From DASVBE01 sp963770375 (lineage in GTDB: Bacteria; Actinomycetota; Actinomycetes; Streptosporangiales; Streptosporangiaceae), in NCBI GenBank assembly GCA_963770375.1, contig CAVYPM010000028.1, forward strand, positions 372,001 to 436,000: a stretch of DNA of 64,000 bases. The letters are read 5' to 3'. Positions 25,505 to 34,225 of the stretch are shown one piece after another (within the stretch, counting starts at the first letter, position 1; each line of letters begins with the position of its first letter). The translations under genes and the position numbers were made by a program. Below the pieces are notes generated by a model that had not been told where the DNA came from, did no database searches, and was given only the letters and a program-made list of their open reading frames with translations.

Positions 25505-26224
25505 CTAGTGAAACGCCCGCGCCCAGGCGGCCACGTGCTGGTACAGGTGGTGGCCGAGGGCCGGGCTAACCGCCCACAGCACCAGCAGGGCGAACACGCC
25601 GTACAGGGCCGGGTCGACGATCCTGGTCTCCGGCCGGGTGCCGGTGGTGAACGCCAGCGGCTCGGGCAGCAGGTGGAACCTGAAGCCGGAGAACGGGTAA
25701 AGCAGCCGTACTCCGCTGTCGGTGAGCATGTCACCGACCACGTGCGTAGCCAGGCCGATCGCGGTGGCCAGCGGGATCAGGGTCAGCCCGTAGCCGTAGA
25801 CCACCACGCCGATCGCGGCGGCCAGGCCGAGCACGTCGGCCAGGTGCCCGTCGGTGACGTGCAGCGCCTCGAGGCCGGCCGACACGGACAGCCCGACGAG
25901 CACGGCCAGGCCGGCCAGGCCGCCCCAGTCGTGCCGGTAGTGGCAGGCCAGCCAGGCCAGGCCGGTCATGATGCCCACCCCGAGCAGCGAGTGGGTCAGG
26001 TGCCGGTGGCCGCGGCTGAGCTTGCTGATCACCCAGGCCAGCGCCCGGGAGGCGAAGCCCAGGCAGCGGGCCGCCGAGCTGCCGCAGGAGTCGAGGTCGG
26101 GCAGCAGGGAGGTGCCCGCGGTGAACCCGGCCAGCGCGGCGTCGGCGGGCAGCCGCAGGTGCAGAAGCAGGCCCGCGGCCAGCCCGGTGCAGGCGCCGCT
26201 CAGCGCGTGGGAATGCCCCTCGAT
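25505..26224 (-). CDS. YdjM/DUF457-type membrane-bound metal-dependent hydrolase
   Basis: Reading leftwards the frame gives EGHSHALSGACTGLAAGLLLH, TSLLPDLDSCGSS, SRGHRHLTHSLLG, ATHVVGDMLTDSGV and FSGFRFHLLPEP, the histidine/aspartate pattern of YdjM/LexA-regulated inner-membrane hydrolases, with about five helices. No ATG, GTG or TTG precedes EGHSH in frame (the codons are GTC ATC GAG), while an ATG in another frame lies at 26267. The start is therefore unresolved and probably affected by an indel near 26230. Function is inferred from family only. Confidence 0.7.
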   Translation of the reverse strand: MEGHSHALSGACTGLAAGLLLHLRLPADAALAGFTAGTSLLPDLDSCGSSAARCLGFASRALAWVISKLSRGHRHLTHSLLGVGIMTGLAWLACHYRHDWGGLAGLAVLVGLSVSAGLEALHVTDGHLADVLGLAAAIGVVVYGYGLTLIPLATAIGLATHVVGDMLTDSGVRLLYPFSGFRFHLLPEPLAFTTGTRPETRIVDPALYGVFALLVLWAVSPALGHHLYQHVAAWARAFH

Positions 26225-26285
26225 GACTCGGCCCTCCGGCCCCCGGCGAACAGGACAACGGGAGCATAAGTTGCGGCTGGCCCCG

Positions 26286-26308
26286 CGCCCCGGCGGCGCG
26301 CCGGGGCG
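26286..26308 (-). terminator. GC hairpin terminator after the EamA exporter
   Basis: CGCCCCGGCG-GCG-CGCCGGGGCG: a perfect 10-bp stem, 22 nt past the EamA stop and between it and the YdjM-like gene. Confidence 0.6.
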
Positions 26309-26330
26309 GTTTACGCAGGGCTCCGTGGGG

Positions 26331-27179
26331 TCAGCTGGCCAGGGCGAGCAGGACCACGGCGGCGGCCGCGCCGCCCAGGCCGGCCGCCTGGGAACGGCTC
26401 AGGCGCTCCCCCAGCGTGAGCCGGGCCAGCAGCACCGTGCTGCCCGGGTACAGCGCCACGATCACCGCGACGACAGCCAGCGAGCCGTGCCGGACCGCCA
26501 GGAGGACCGCCAGGTTGGCGAACGTATCCAGGACCCCGCTGGCCGCCGCGATGATCATTGCGGGCCGGCCTGGCCGGGCGCCGCCCCGCGGGCGGGACAC
26601 CGCGTAGGCCGCCGCCAGGATCAGCCCGGCGACCACACGGCCGGCGATCGCCGGGGCGATGCCGCTGTCCACCGGGCTGCGCTGCAGGCAGATGAACTGC
26701 AGCCCGATCGACGCGCCGGCCGCGGCGGCCATGGCGAGCGGGCGGGGCGCGGGGCGGGTCCCGGCGGTGCCGCCGGCCGCGCTGATCGCCACCACCGCGA
26801 CCAGGGCCAGGCCGATGCCGGCCGCCGCGGCGCCGGTCAGCTGCTCGCCCTCCAGGCCCACGCCCGCGGCCACCGGGACCGCTGCTGAGATCACCGCGGT
26901 GAGCGGGGACAGGATGCTCATCGGGCCGACCGCCAGGCTGGCGTAGACCAGCGCGAACGCGCCCGCCGAGAAGACCCCGGACAGCCCGCCCCAGACGGCC
27001 GCGGGAACCGACCAGTGCGCGGGGAGCACCGGCAGCAGGACCACGAGCAGGCCCAGGCCGACCGGGATCGAGATCAGCGTGACCCGCAGCACGGAGGTGT
27101 CGCGGGACGCGAGCCCCCCGGCGTAGTCGGCGCAGCCGTAGCCTAGGGAACTGGCCAGCGCAAGGACGATTGCCAGCAT
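26331..27179 (-). CDS. EamA/DMT superfamily transporter
   Basis: 282 residues, ten hydrophobic helices in two five-helix repeats (LAIVLALASSLGYGCADYAGG, SILSPLTAVISAAVPV; LYPGSTVLLARLTLGERLS). The family exports amino acids, nucleosides or other small metabolites. ATG 27179 lies 6 nt after TATACT, so the transcript is probably leaderless. The gene diverges from the XRE-cupin regulator across 33 bp that contain a perfect 16-bp palindrome. This regulator-exporter arrangement suggests direct control by the cupin-sensed ligand. Confidence 0.85.
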   Translation of the reverse strand: MLAIVLALASSLGYGCADYAGGLASRDTSVLRVTLISIPVGLGLLVVLLPVLPAHWSVPAAVWGGLSGVFSAGAFALVYASLAVGPMSILSPLTAVISAAVPVAAGVGLEGEQLTGAAAAGIGLALVAVVAISAAGGTAGTRPAPRPLAMAAAAGASIGLQFICLQRSPVDSGIAPAIAGRVVAGLILAAAYAVSRPRGGARPGRPAMIIAAASGVLDTFANLAVLLAVRHGSLAVVAVIVALYPGSTVLLARLTLGERLSRSQAAGLGGAAAAVVLLALAS

Positions 27180-27181
27180 GA

Positions 27182-27197
27182 GGTCAGTATACTGACC
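27182..27197. promoter_or_regulatory. Operator palindrome overlapping both -10 boxes of the EamA/XRE divergent promoter
   Basis: GGTCAGTATACTGACC, a perfect 16-bp palindrome. Its centre is a -10-like TATACT on one strand and AGTATA on the other, so one bound repressor dimer would block both genes. Confidence 0.65.
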
Positions 27198-27212
27198 GCA
27201 ACATTCAACCGA

Positions 27213-27866
27213 ATGACCGGGGTGAGCGCGGTGGCCGGAGCCAGCCGGGATGATCGCACCGGACCCGACGGGGCCGTGATGGCCGGGGTGGCCCGCACCG
27301 TGCGGGCCCTGCGGCGCAGCCGCGGCCTGTCGGCCGACCAGCTGGCCGCCCGGGCCGGGGTGAGCAAGGGCTCGCTGGTCGCGCTGGAGAACGCGGCGGG
27401 CAACCCGAACCTGGCCACGCTGGTCCGGCTGGCCGACGCGCTCGGCGTGCCGGTGACCCAGCTCATCGGCGAGCCGCCGGGGCCCCCGGTGCGGGTCTAC
27501 GACGCCGCGCAGGCCCCGCCGCTGTGGCACGGCCCGGCCGGCGGGACCGCCCGGGTCCTGGTCACCACGCCCACCGCCGCCCCGGTCGAGCTGTGGCGGT
27601 GGGACCTCGGGCCGGGCGAGAGCTACCAGAGCCACCCGCACCTGGCCGGGCTGGTGGAGACCGTCACCGTGATCAGCGGCACCGCGGTGGTCACCGTCGA
27701 CGGCACCGACTACCCGCTCCGGCCGGGGCTGACCGCCGTGTACGGCGGCGACGCCGAGCACTCGTTCCGCGGCGGCGAGCCGGACGGCGGCTGCCTGCTG
27801 ATGACCGTGCACCTGCCCGCCGACCAGGCCGGGCTCTCCGGGCCTGACCAGGCCGGGGCGGGCTGA
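27213..27866 (+). CDS. XRE-type regulator with C-terminal cupin sensor domain
   Basis: 217 residues. The N-terminal HTH_3 is VRALRRSRGLSADQLAARAG and VSKGSLVALENAAGNPNLATLVRLADAL. The C-terminal cupin (about 100-195) has WRWDLGPGESYQSHPHLAGLVETVTVISG and DAEHSFRGG, with His residues placed for metal or ligand binding. Such regulators repress a divergent transporter until a small metabolite binds. The stop is 2 nt before the GTG of the LigD-type gene, so the two are co-expressed. The ligand is unknown. Confidence 0.88.
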   Translation: MTGVSAVAGASRDDRTGPDGAVMAGVARTVRALRRSRGLSADQLAARAGVSKGSLVALENAAGNPNLATLVRLADALGVPVTQLIGEPPGPPVRVYDAAQAPPLWHGPAGGTARVLVTTPTAAPVELWRWDLGPGESYQSHPHLAGLVETVTVISGTAVVTVDGTDYPLRPGLTAVYGGDAEHSFRGGEPDGGCLLMTVHLPADQAGLSGPDQAGAG

Positions 27867-27868
27867 GC

Positions 27869-28339
27869 GTGCCCGGCGAGCAGGCGGGCACGCCGTCGCG
27901 GTTCGTGGTGCAGCTGCACGACGCCACCGCGCTGCACTACGACCTGCGCCTCGAGGTGGACGGCGTGCTGCGCTCCTGGGCGGTGCCCAAGGGCCCGGCG
28001 CTCGACCCGGCGGTCCGCCGGCTGGCCGTGCCGGTGCCCGACCACGACCTGGCCGCGGGCGACTTCGAGGGCGTGCACGAGGGCCAGGCCCGCGGCTCCG
28101 GCGCGGTGATCATCTGGGACGAGGGCACCGCCGAGATCATCCGGGACGAGCCCGGGCACCTGTCGTTCCGGCTGCACGGCCGCAAGCTGGCCGGCGGGTT
28201 CGCGCTGACCAGCACCGGCCCCCGGCGGTGGATCCTGATCAAGCGGCCGGACGAGGCGGCCCGGCCGGGCTCGGACATCACCGCCGAGCGGCCGGAAAGC
28301 GTGCGCAGCGGCCGGACCTGGCAGGACCTGGCCCGCTAA
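27869..28339 (+). CDS. Stand-alone LigD-type 3'-phosphoesterase domain protein
   Basis: 156 residues from GTG 27869, starting 2 nt after the XRE-cupin stop. The LigD_N/PE core is complete: RFVVQLHDATALHYDLRLE (metal-binding His and Asp), SWAVPKGPALDP and KLAGGFALTSTGPRRWILIK. In full-length LigD this module trims 3'-phosphates and ribonucleotides during non-homologous end joining; here there is no ligase or primase partner in view. It would act on DNA 3' ends in the cytoplasm. Overlap with a metabolite regulator is unusual. A strong terminator follows. Confidence 0.87.
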   Translation: MPGEQAGTPSRFVVQLHDATALHYDLRLEVDGVLRSWAVPKGPALDPAVRRLAVPVPDHDLAAGDFEGVHEGQARGSGAVIIWDEGTAEIIRDEPGHLSFRLHGRKLAGGFALTSTGPRRWILIKRPDEAARPGSDITAERPESVRSGRTWQDLAR

Positions 28340-28368
28340 GGCTGGCCCTGCTCAGGCCCGGAAACACC

Positions 28369-28408
28369 GCGGGCCCGGCCGGAGCGCCCTGGCTCCGGCC
28401 GGGCCCGC
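28369..28408. terminator. Bidirectional hairpin terminator
   Basis: GCGGGCCCGGCCGGAGC, 6-nt loop, then its exact complement: a perfect 17-bp stem between convergent genes ending at 28339 and 28418. Confidence 0.75.
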
Positions 28409-28417
28409 GGCCTTATC

Positions 28418-29575
28418 TCAGCGGCGAACGAGGACGGCCGGGATCTGCTGGCCGCCGGCCCTGGTCGCTGACCCCGCCGCGGTGCAGTGGCCCGCCGGGG
28501 TGCAGTCCACGCTGGCCATCGCGGAGCTGGTCCAGCTCCGGCCGGACGGCAGCGCGGTCAGACCCCAGGACACGCCGTTCCAGGTCGCCGCGAACGAGCC
28601 GCGGCCGGAGGAGCCGACCGCCGTGCAGGCCATGTTCGAGGTGCAGGACACGCCGTACAGCACGCCCGGCTGGCCCAGGGCGAAGGTCTTCCAGCTGTGG
28701 CCGTTCCACCGCTGGGACACCGCCGTGTGCGGGCCGTGCGCGGAAGTGCCGGCCGTCATGCACCAGGCCACCGACGCGCAGGAGATGTTCTTCTGGTTGG
28801 GAGCCAGGCCCAGCGCGGTTATCAGGCGGAAGCCGGTCCCGGTCCAGCGCACGGCGACCGGCGTGGTGTTGCTGCCGTTCAGCCGGGCGGTGCCCAGGGC
28901 GATGCAGAAATCCGGGGAGGTGCAGGACACCGAGCTGAGCTGGCCGCGGGCGGTGAGCGGGGCGGGCGGAACGACCGACCAGCCGCCGCCGCCCCACCGC
29001 TCGATCAGCGGGTGGGTGATGACGGTACGGACGCCGCTGACCGTGGTCTGCTGGCTGCTGGTTCCGACCGCAATGCAGAACGTGGCGGACACGCAGGACA
29101 CCGAATTGAGCACAGAGCTGCCGCCCGCGCCGGCCGCGCCGCCCATCCGCCAGGTCTTGCCGTTCCAGACCTCGGACACCGGGCTGGCCCCGCCGCCGGA
29201 GCCGGCGACGTGGCCCACAGTCATGCAGAACCCGGCCACCGGGCAGGACACCGACTGGAGCACGGCTGCGCCGCCGTTGCCCGGCTGCGGGGCGTGGCTG
29301 TCCGACCAGACGCCGTTCTTGCTGGTCTCGATCAGCACCCTGGCGCTCTCACCCTGCCGCCGGAAGACGCCGACGGCCGCGCAGGTTCTGGCCGAGGCGC
29401 AGGACACCGAGTGGAACAGGGAGAATTTCGCCTGCGGCACCGGGATGGACTGGACCGACCAGCCGCCGTTCGCCGCGGGCGCCGCGGAAGCCAGGGCTGC
29501 CGCCGGGGCCAGGGCCACCGCGAGGCCGGCCACAGCGGCAAGCTGGGCCAGCCGGATTCCGGATCTGAGGATCAT
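28418..29575 (-). CDS. Secreted beta-propeller-like protein with VSC-x-S-x3-C-x-AVG repeats
   Basis: 385 residues; ATG 29575 has AAAGGG upstream. A signal peptide (LAAVAGLAVALAPAAALASA, cut near residue 37) precedes about seven repeats of about 48 residues. Each contains LxSVSCxSxxxCxAVG followed by Gly/Ser turns and a WNGxxW strand, for example FHSVSCASARTCAAVGVF and LYGVSCTSNMACTAVGSS. Paired cysteines in each blade suggest disulfide-stapled propeller blades outside the cell. The family is common in actinobacteria with no known function. It ends at the shared terminator. Confidence 0.8.
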   Translation of the reverse strand: MILRSGIRLAQLAAVAGLAVALAPAAALASAAPAANGGWSVQSIPVPQAKFSLFHSVSCASARTCAAVGVFRRQGESARVLIETSKNGVWSDSHAPQPGNGGAAVLQSVSCPVAGFCMTVGHVAGSGGGASPVSEVWNGKTWRMGGAAGAGGSSVLNSVSCVSATFCIAVGTSSQQTTVSGVRTVITHPLIERWGGGGWSVVPPAPLTARGQLSSVSCTSPDFCIALGTARLNGSNTTPVAVRWTGTGFRLITALGLAPNQKNISCASVAWCMTAGTSAHGPHTAVSQRWNGHSWKTFALGQPGVLYGVSCTSNMACTAVGSSGRGSFAATWNGVSWGLTALPSGRSWTSSAMASVDCTPAGHCTAAGSATRAGGQQIPAVLVRR

Positions 29576-29908
29576 CGTCACCCTTTGTCTCTTCGCGCCG
29601 GGACGGGCCGTTGCCAGGTCGGGCGGGAATCCAGGCGACGCCGGTCAACCGTCTGGGTAGCTGCGGGACTGAGCAGGAGCGGGATTACCTTAGCGTGACC
29701 TGAATCGGGGGCAATGCTGAACTGCGGCGCGCCGGCCCTCTGTTCCTCTCCGTGAGCGGGCGCGGACGGCCCGCCGGCCCCGGCCGGGACCGAGCGGTGC
29801 TTTAGGCACCGGAGAGCCGCCGAATAGGTCATCCAACCGATGCTGTGCACGTACGGCCGCACCTACTGTCCGTGTGGGGTCAGAGATTCCACTCAGGAAG
29901 AGGCAAGG
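29576..29908. other. Divergent intergenic region
   Basis: About 330 bases between two divergent secreted-protein genes. I see no coding signature or clear operator; it should hold both promoters. Confidence 0.4.
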
Positions 29909-30467
29909 ATGAACGTCAAGCATCTCGGGCTGATCGCGGTGACCGCGGTGGTGGCGGCCGGCCTGGCCGGGATGAGCACCAGCAACGCGGGCGCGGCGGT
30001 GGCCGCGGCGCCGGCGAACTGCGTGATCAGGACCTTCAACGGCGAGCTACGTGACCGCGGTGGGCGGCGGCGGCCGGGAGACCGACACCATCCACACCGA
30101 CGCCACCCGGATCGGGTCCTGGGAGCGGTTCGCCCTGGTCCCGGCGGGCAACGGGATGGTCGCCATCCAGACCGTCGACGGGCACTACCTGACCGCGATG
30201 GGCGCTGGCGGATGGAGCGACGCCACCCCCAGCAATCCCGCCTTCCACACCGACGCCACCAGGATCCAGGCGTGGGAGAAGTTCACCCTGGTCCCGATAA
30301 CCAACCCGAAACAAGCCGTTCGGGTACTCGATCGGGACCACCGCGGTTACTACCTGGGCGCGGTCAGACGGCGGCGGGCGGGAGGTCAACGTCCTGAACA
30401 CCCTCGGCAACGGTCTCGGCCCAGGTTCGCGACACGCAGAGCAGTTCCAGATCATCTGCGGGCTGTA
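29909..30467 (+). pseudogene. Secreted beta-trefoil (fascin/actin-cross-linking-like) protein, two frameshifts
   Basis: The ATG follows GGAAGAGG. A signal peptide (VTAVVAAGLAGMSTSNAGA) is followed by repeats of about 50 residues: SWERFALVPAGNGMVAIQTV, HTDATRIQAWEKFTLVP, and, in another frame, EVNVLNTLGNGLG with the terminal EQFQIICGL. The repeats resemble fascin-type beta-trefoil lobes, which bind sugars or polysaccharides. Breaks near 30045 and 30366 are both +1; restoring GC in one (giving FNGASYVTAVGGGG) and CA in the other closes the frame. Probably an intact extracellular lectin-like protein in reality. Confidence 0.7.
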
Positions 30468-30552
30468 GCCCAGCGATCTCGGCGGCCTGCGGGAACCGCC
30501 GACCATCCCGCGGGCTGTGGCCGGATCGCGGCTGACCTGCCGCAGACCGCTT

Positions 30553-30882
30553 CTATATAGAGAGTGAGCCGCCGCCGGGATGCGCGCCCGGCGGCGGCTC
30601 ACTCGTTCCCAGCTCGGCGGACAGCACGTCGGTGATGACGTTCGCGATCCGGGCGGGATCGGCGGGCTGGCGCTCGCCGGGCCAGTAACGCCATTCCACG
30701 TACCCGTCGTCGTCGACGATCACCTCGCTGTCGGCACGGTGCTCACATTCACCATTTTCGCGGGTGATCGTTAATCGCCGGGAACTGGCCGACGACGCTC
30801 GGCGCACCCGGAAACCGCGAGCGGTAAGCGTTGCTGCTAGCCGCCGCAGCAGTTCTTCTGCCTCATAGGGCACACTAGGCAT
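30553..30882 (-). CDS. Hypothetical small protein
   Basis: 109 residues. Visible features are LLRRLAATLTARGFRVRRAS, a strand-rich middle (RRLTITRENGECEH, SEVIVDDDGYVEWRYWP), and a helical end (DPARIANVITDVLSAEL). It looks like a small alpha/beta domain, and I do not recognise the family. The last 12 codons lie inside the GC hairpin at 30562-30604, which is the shared terminator with the convergent trefoil gene. Confidence 0.6.
   Translation of the reverse strand: MPSVPYEAEELLRRLAATLTARGFRVRRASSASSRRLTITRENGECEHRADSEVIVDDDGYVEWRYWPGERQPADPARIANVITDVLSAELGTSEPPPGAHPGGGSLSI
30562..30604. terminator. Bidirectional hairpin terminator overlapping the end of a small gene
   Basis: GAGTGAGCCGCCGCCGGG, 7-nt loop, then its complement: an 18-bp stem between convergent genes, preceded by TATATAG. 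Confidence 0.65.
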
Positions 30883-31551
30883 CCGGCCTATTCACCTGCC
30901 CGGAGTATGGGATCTCAGCCACCGTAGCACAGGGCGATTCCGTGGTGCGGGAAACGCAAAGCGGCAGGCTGTGACCACCGCTGGGGCCGGTGACGGTGAA
31001 TTTTCTGTGCCCCATGCGTATCAGCAGACCGGGCATTCGGGGCCCGGATCTCACTACCCGGATAAGGTTCCTTACCGGCGCGGCCAGAATGCCCGGGCGG
31101 CACGGCTACATGAACGGGGTCTGGCCCGTTGCGCGGGTGGATCATTGACGGGCCTGGCCAGTCATCCGGCGGCCAGAGAGCCGGGATATGAAAATTGTTC
31201 CGCGTATTTCCGGCGGCATCGCAGCGTGACGCCGGCCCGGTGGCCCGCGCGGGCGGTAGCCGGCCATCAGGCCGCGCGGGTGGTCCCCCGGCTGCGTAAC
31301 CAATCCTGATGGGGCTGACGGGACAGCGGGGTGCCTGCTGCCGCCGGTACGGCCCGCGGGCCCGGCCGGTCCTGGCGGCCGGCCTGCGTGATGGCCAACG
31401 GGCGGGGAAACAGCCGGGAAAGAACGGCCCTGGCGGGCCCGCGGCGTTGGTGCGTTTGCGGCTGGGGATGAGAAGGTTTAGCCGGGCTGGCTGCAGTACC
31501 TGCCCGGGCCCGCCTGCCGACCGGACCGAGCACCCAGGAGGGACGTCCCCG
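30883..31551. other. Long intergenic region upstream of pgi
   Basis: About 670 bases with several lower-GC patches (30990-31060, 31160-31220). Long minus-strand ORFs here have proline/arginine-rich shadow composition and no domain. It presumably contains the pgi promoter and leader; I see no riboswitch that I can support. Confidence 0.4.
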
Positions 31552-33180
31552 ATGCCGACCATCCCGCTGCGCGAGCGACCGTCGTGGAAGGCCCTGGAGC
31601 AGCATTACGCCGAGGTCGGCGGGCAGCACCTGCGTGACCTGTTCGCGGCGGACCCGGGCCGGGGCGAGCGGCTGACCGCCGAGGCGGCCGGGCTGTACCT
31701 GGACTACTCCAAGAACCGGATCACCGACGAGACCCTCCGGCTCCTGTTCAGCCTGGCCCGCGAGTCCGGCCTGGAGGCCCGCCGGGACGCGATGCTGCGC
31801 GGCGAGAAGATCAACACCTCGGAGCACCGGTCCGTGCTGCACACCGCGCTGCGGCTGCCGCCGGGCAGCTCGCTGGTGGTGGACGGCACCGACGTGGCCG
31901 CGCAGGTGCACGAGGTGCTCGGCCGGATGGCGGACTTCGCGGGGCGGATCCGGTCCGGCGAGTGGAAGGGATACACCGGCCAGGCCATCCGCAACATCGT
32001 CAACGTCGGCATCGGCGGGTCCGACCTCGGCCCGGTGATGGCCTACGAGGCGCTGCGCCACTACACCCGGCGCGATCTGACGTTCCGGTTCGTGTCCAAC
32101 GTGGACTCCACCGACTTCGTCGAGGCGACCCGGGACCTGCAGGCCGCGGAGACGCTGTTCATCATCTCGTCGAAGACGTTCGGCACGCTGGAGACGCTGA
32201 CCAACGCGCACTCGGCCCGGGACTGGGTTGTCGGTCAGCTCGGCTCGGCGGACGCGGTGGCCAGGCATTTCGTGGCGGTGTCCACCAACGCGGAGCGGGT
32301 CGCGGAATTCGGCATCGACACCGCGAACATGTTCGGCTTCTGGGACTGGGTCGGCGGGCGCTACTCGATGGACTCGGCCATCGGGCTGTCCACCATGCTG
32401 GCGATCGGTCCTGACGGGTTCGCCGGGCTGCTGGCCGGGTTCCACGAGATGGACACCCACTTCGCCACCGCCCCGCTGGAGCAGAACCTGCCGGTGATCA
32501 TGGGGATGCTGGCGCTCTGGTACGGCGACTTCTTCGGTGCGCAGACCTACGGCGTGATGCCGTACGAGCAGTACCTCAAGCGGTTCCCCGCGTACCTGCA
32601 GCAGCTGACCATGGAGTCCAACGGCAAGCACGTCCGGCTCGACGGCACGCCGGTGGACTACGAGACCGGCGCGGTGGTCTGGGGCGAGCCGGGGACCAAC
32701 GGGCAGCACAGCTTCTACCAGCTCATCCACCAGGGCACGAAGCTGATCCCGGTGGACCTGATCGGGTTCGGGAAGACGCTGAACCCGCTGGGCGACCACC
32801 ACGACCTGCTGACCTCGAACGTGTTCGCCCAGGCCCAGGCCCTGGCCTTCGGCAAGACCGAGCAGGAGGTACTGGCCGAGGGCACGCCGCCGGACGTCGC
32901 GCCGCACCGGGTGATGCCCGGCAACCGGCCGACCAACGTGCTGCTGGCCGAGATCCTCACCCCGCGGCTGCTCGGCGCGCTGACCGCGCTGTACGAGCAC
33001 AGCGTCTTCGTCCAGGGGGTGATCTGGGACATCGACTCGTTCGACCAGTGGGGCGTGGAGCTGGGCAAGGTGATGGCCGCGGCGATCGCGCCCGAGCTGA
33101 TGAGTGCGGCCGAGCCCGACCTGCAGCATGATTCGTCCACCAACGCGCTGATCCGCCGCTACCGCCGACTCAAGGGCTGA
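31552..33180 (+). CDS. pgi: Glucose-6-phosphate isomerase
   Basis: 542 residues, ATG 31552 set by CAGGAGGGA. Interconverts glucose 6-phosphate and fructose 6-phosphate. The family signatures are present: VNVGIGGSDLGPVMAYEAL, IISSKTFGTLETLTNA, FGFWDWVGGRYSMDSAIGL, QQLTMESNGKHV and WGEPGTNGQHSFYQLIHQG (active-site Glu and His). Full length and undamaged. It is followed after 10 nt by a 6-phosphogluconate dehydrogenase, making a compact glycolysis/pentose-phosphate operon. Confidence 0.97.
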   Translation: MPTIPLRERPSWKALEQHYAEVGGQHLRDLFAADPGRGERLTAEAAGLYLDYSKNRITDETLRLLFSLARESGLEARRDAMLRGEKINTSEHRSVLHTALRLPPGSSLVVDGTDVAAQVHEVLGRMADFAGRIRSGEWKGYTGQAIRNIVNVGIGGSDLGPVMAYEALRHYTRRDLTFRFVSNVDSTDFVEATRDLQAAETLFIISSKTFGTLETLTNAHSARDWVVGQLGSADAVARHFVAVSTNAERVAEFGIDTANMFGFWDWVGGRYSMDSAIGLSTMLAIGPDGFAGLLAGFHEMDTHFATAPLEQNLPVIMGMLALWYGDFFGAQTYGVMPYEQYLKRFPAYLQQLTMESNGKHVRLDGTPVDYETGAVVWGEPGTNGQHSFYQLIHQGTKLIPVDLIGFGKTLNPLGDHHDLLTSNVFAQAQALAFGKTEQEVLAEGTPPDVAPHRVMPGNRPTNVLLAEILTPRLLGALTALYEHSVFVQGVIWDIDSFDQWGVELGKVMAAAIAPELMSAAEPDLQHDSSTNALIRRYRRLKG

Positions 33181-33190
33181 GGAGCTAACG

Positions 33191-34225
33191 ATGACCACTG
33201 ACCAGCCGATGCAGCTCGGCATGATCGGGCTCGGCCGGATGGGCGCCAACCTGGTGCGCCGGATGATGCGGGACGGGCACCGGTGCGTGGTGTACGACCG
33301 CAGCGCCGACGCGGTGAAGCAGCTCGAAGACGAGGGGGCGACGGGCGCGTCGTCGATGGCCGACCTGGTGGCCAAGCTGGAGCCGCCGCGGGCGGCGTGG
33401 CTGATGCTGCCCGCCGCGATCACCGGCCGGGTGCTGGACGAGCTGGCGCAGCTGATGGAGCCCGGCGACACCGTCATCGACGGCGGCAACACCTACTACC
33501 ACGACGACATCGCGCGGGCGAAGGCGCTGGCGCCGAAGCAGCTTCACTATGTGGACGTGGGGACGTCGGGCGGGGTGTTCGGGCTGGAGCGCGGATTCTG
33601 CCTGATGATCGGCGGCGACACCGAGGCGGTGGAGCGGCTGGACCCGATCTTCAAGACGATCGCGCCGGGATCAGGCACCGCCGAGCCGACGCCGGGGCGG
33701 ACGCGCACGGACGGCACGGCGCCGCACGGTTACCTGCACTGCGGGCCGGCCGGGGCCGGGCACTTCGTCAAGATGGTTCACAACGGGATCGAGTACGGCA
33801 TGATGGCCGCGATCGGCGAGGGGCTGTCGATTATCAAGCACGCCAACGTCGGCACGACCGAGGCGGCCGAGGTCGACGCGGAGAACACGCCGCTGCGCAA
33901 TCCCGAGCATTACCAGTACGACATCGACGTGGCCGAGGTGGCCGAGGTGTGGCGGCGGGGCTCGGTGATCAGTTCCTGGCTGGTCGACCTGACCGCGGAC
34001 GCGCTGGCCCGCTCCCCCGGGCTGGATAACTTCGCGGGCCGGGTGTCGGACTCGGGCGAGGGCCGGTGGACGGTGCTGGCCGCGGTGGACGAGGGCGTGC
34101 CCGCGCCGGTTATCACCGCGTCGCTGGTGCAGCGCTTCGAATCCCGTGGTCTCGGGGAGTTCACCGGCAAGGTACTGTCCGCGATGCGCAGCGAGTTCGG
34201 CGGTCATGCGGAGCAGAAGGAGTAA
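33191..34225 (+). CDS. gnd: 6-Phosphogluconate dehydrogenase, decarboxylating, short NAD-type
   Basis: 344 residues, shorter than the about 470-residue classical enzyme and matching the short bacterial form (GndA/YqeC type). The dinucleotide site is MIGLGRMGANLVRRM. VVYDRSADAV after strand 2 carries Asp where NADP enzymes have Asn-Arg-Thr, so NAD is the likely cofactor. DVGTSGGVFGLERGFCLMIGG and the catalytic GAGHFVKMVHNGIEYGMM are present. It converts 6-phosphogluconate to ribulose 5-phosphate plus CO2. Translated in an operon with pgi. Confidence 0.92.
   Translation: MTTDQPMQLGMIGLGRMGANLVRRMMRDGHRCVVYDRSADAVKQLEDEGATGASSMADLVAKLEPPRAAWLMLPAAITGRVLDELAQLMEPGDTVIDGGNTYYHDDIARAKALAPKQLHYVDVGTSGGVFGLERGFCLMIGGDTEAVERLDPIFKTIAPGSGTAEPTPGRTRTDGTAPHGYLHCGPAGAGHFVKMVHNGIEYGMMAAIGEGLSIIKHANVGTTEAAEVDAENTPLRNPEHYQYDIDVAEVAEVWRRGSVISSWLVDLTADALARSPGLDNFAGRVSDSGEGRWTVLAAVDEGVPAPVITASLVQRFESRGLGEFTGKVLSAMRSEFGGHAEQKE

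Noticed and set aside
31000..31551. A leader riboswitch before pgi
   Set aside because: No recognisable conserved core; only generic GC hairpins.
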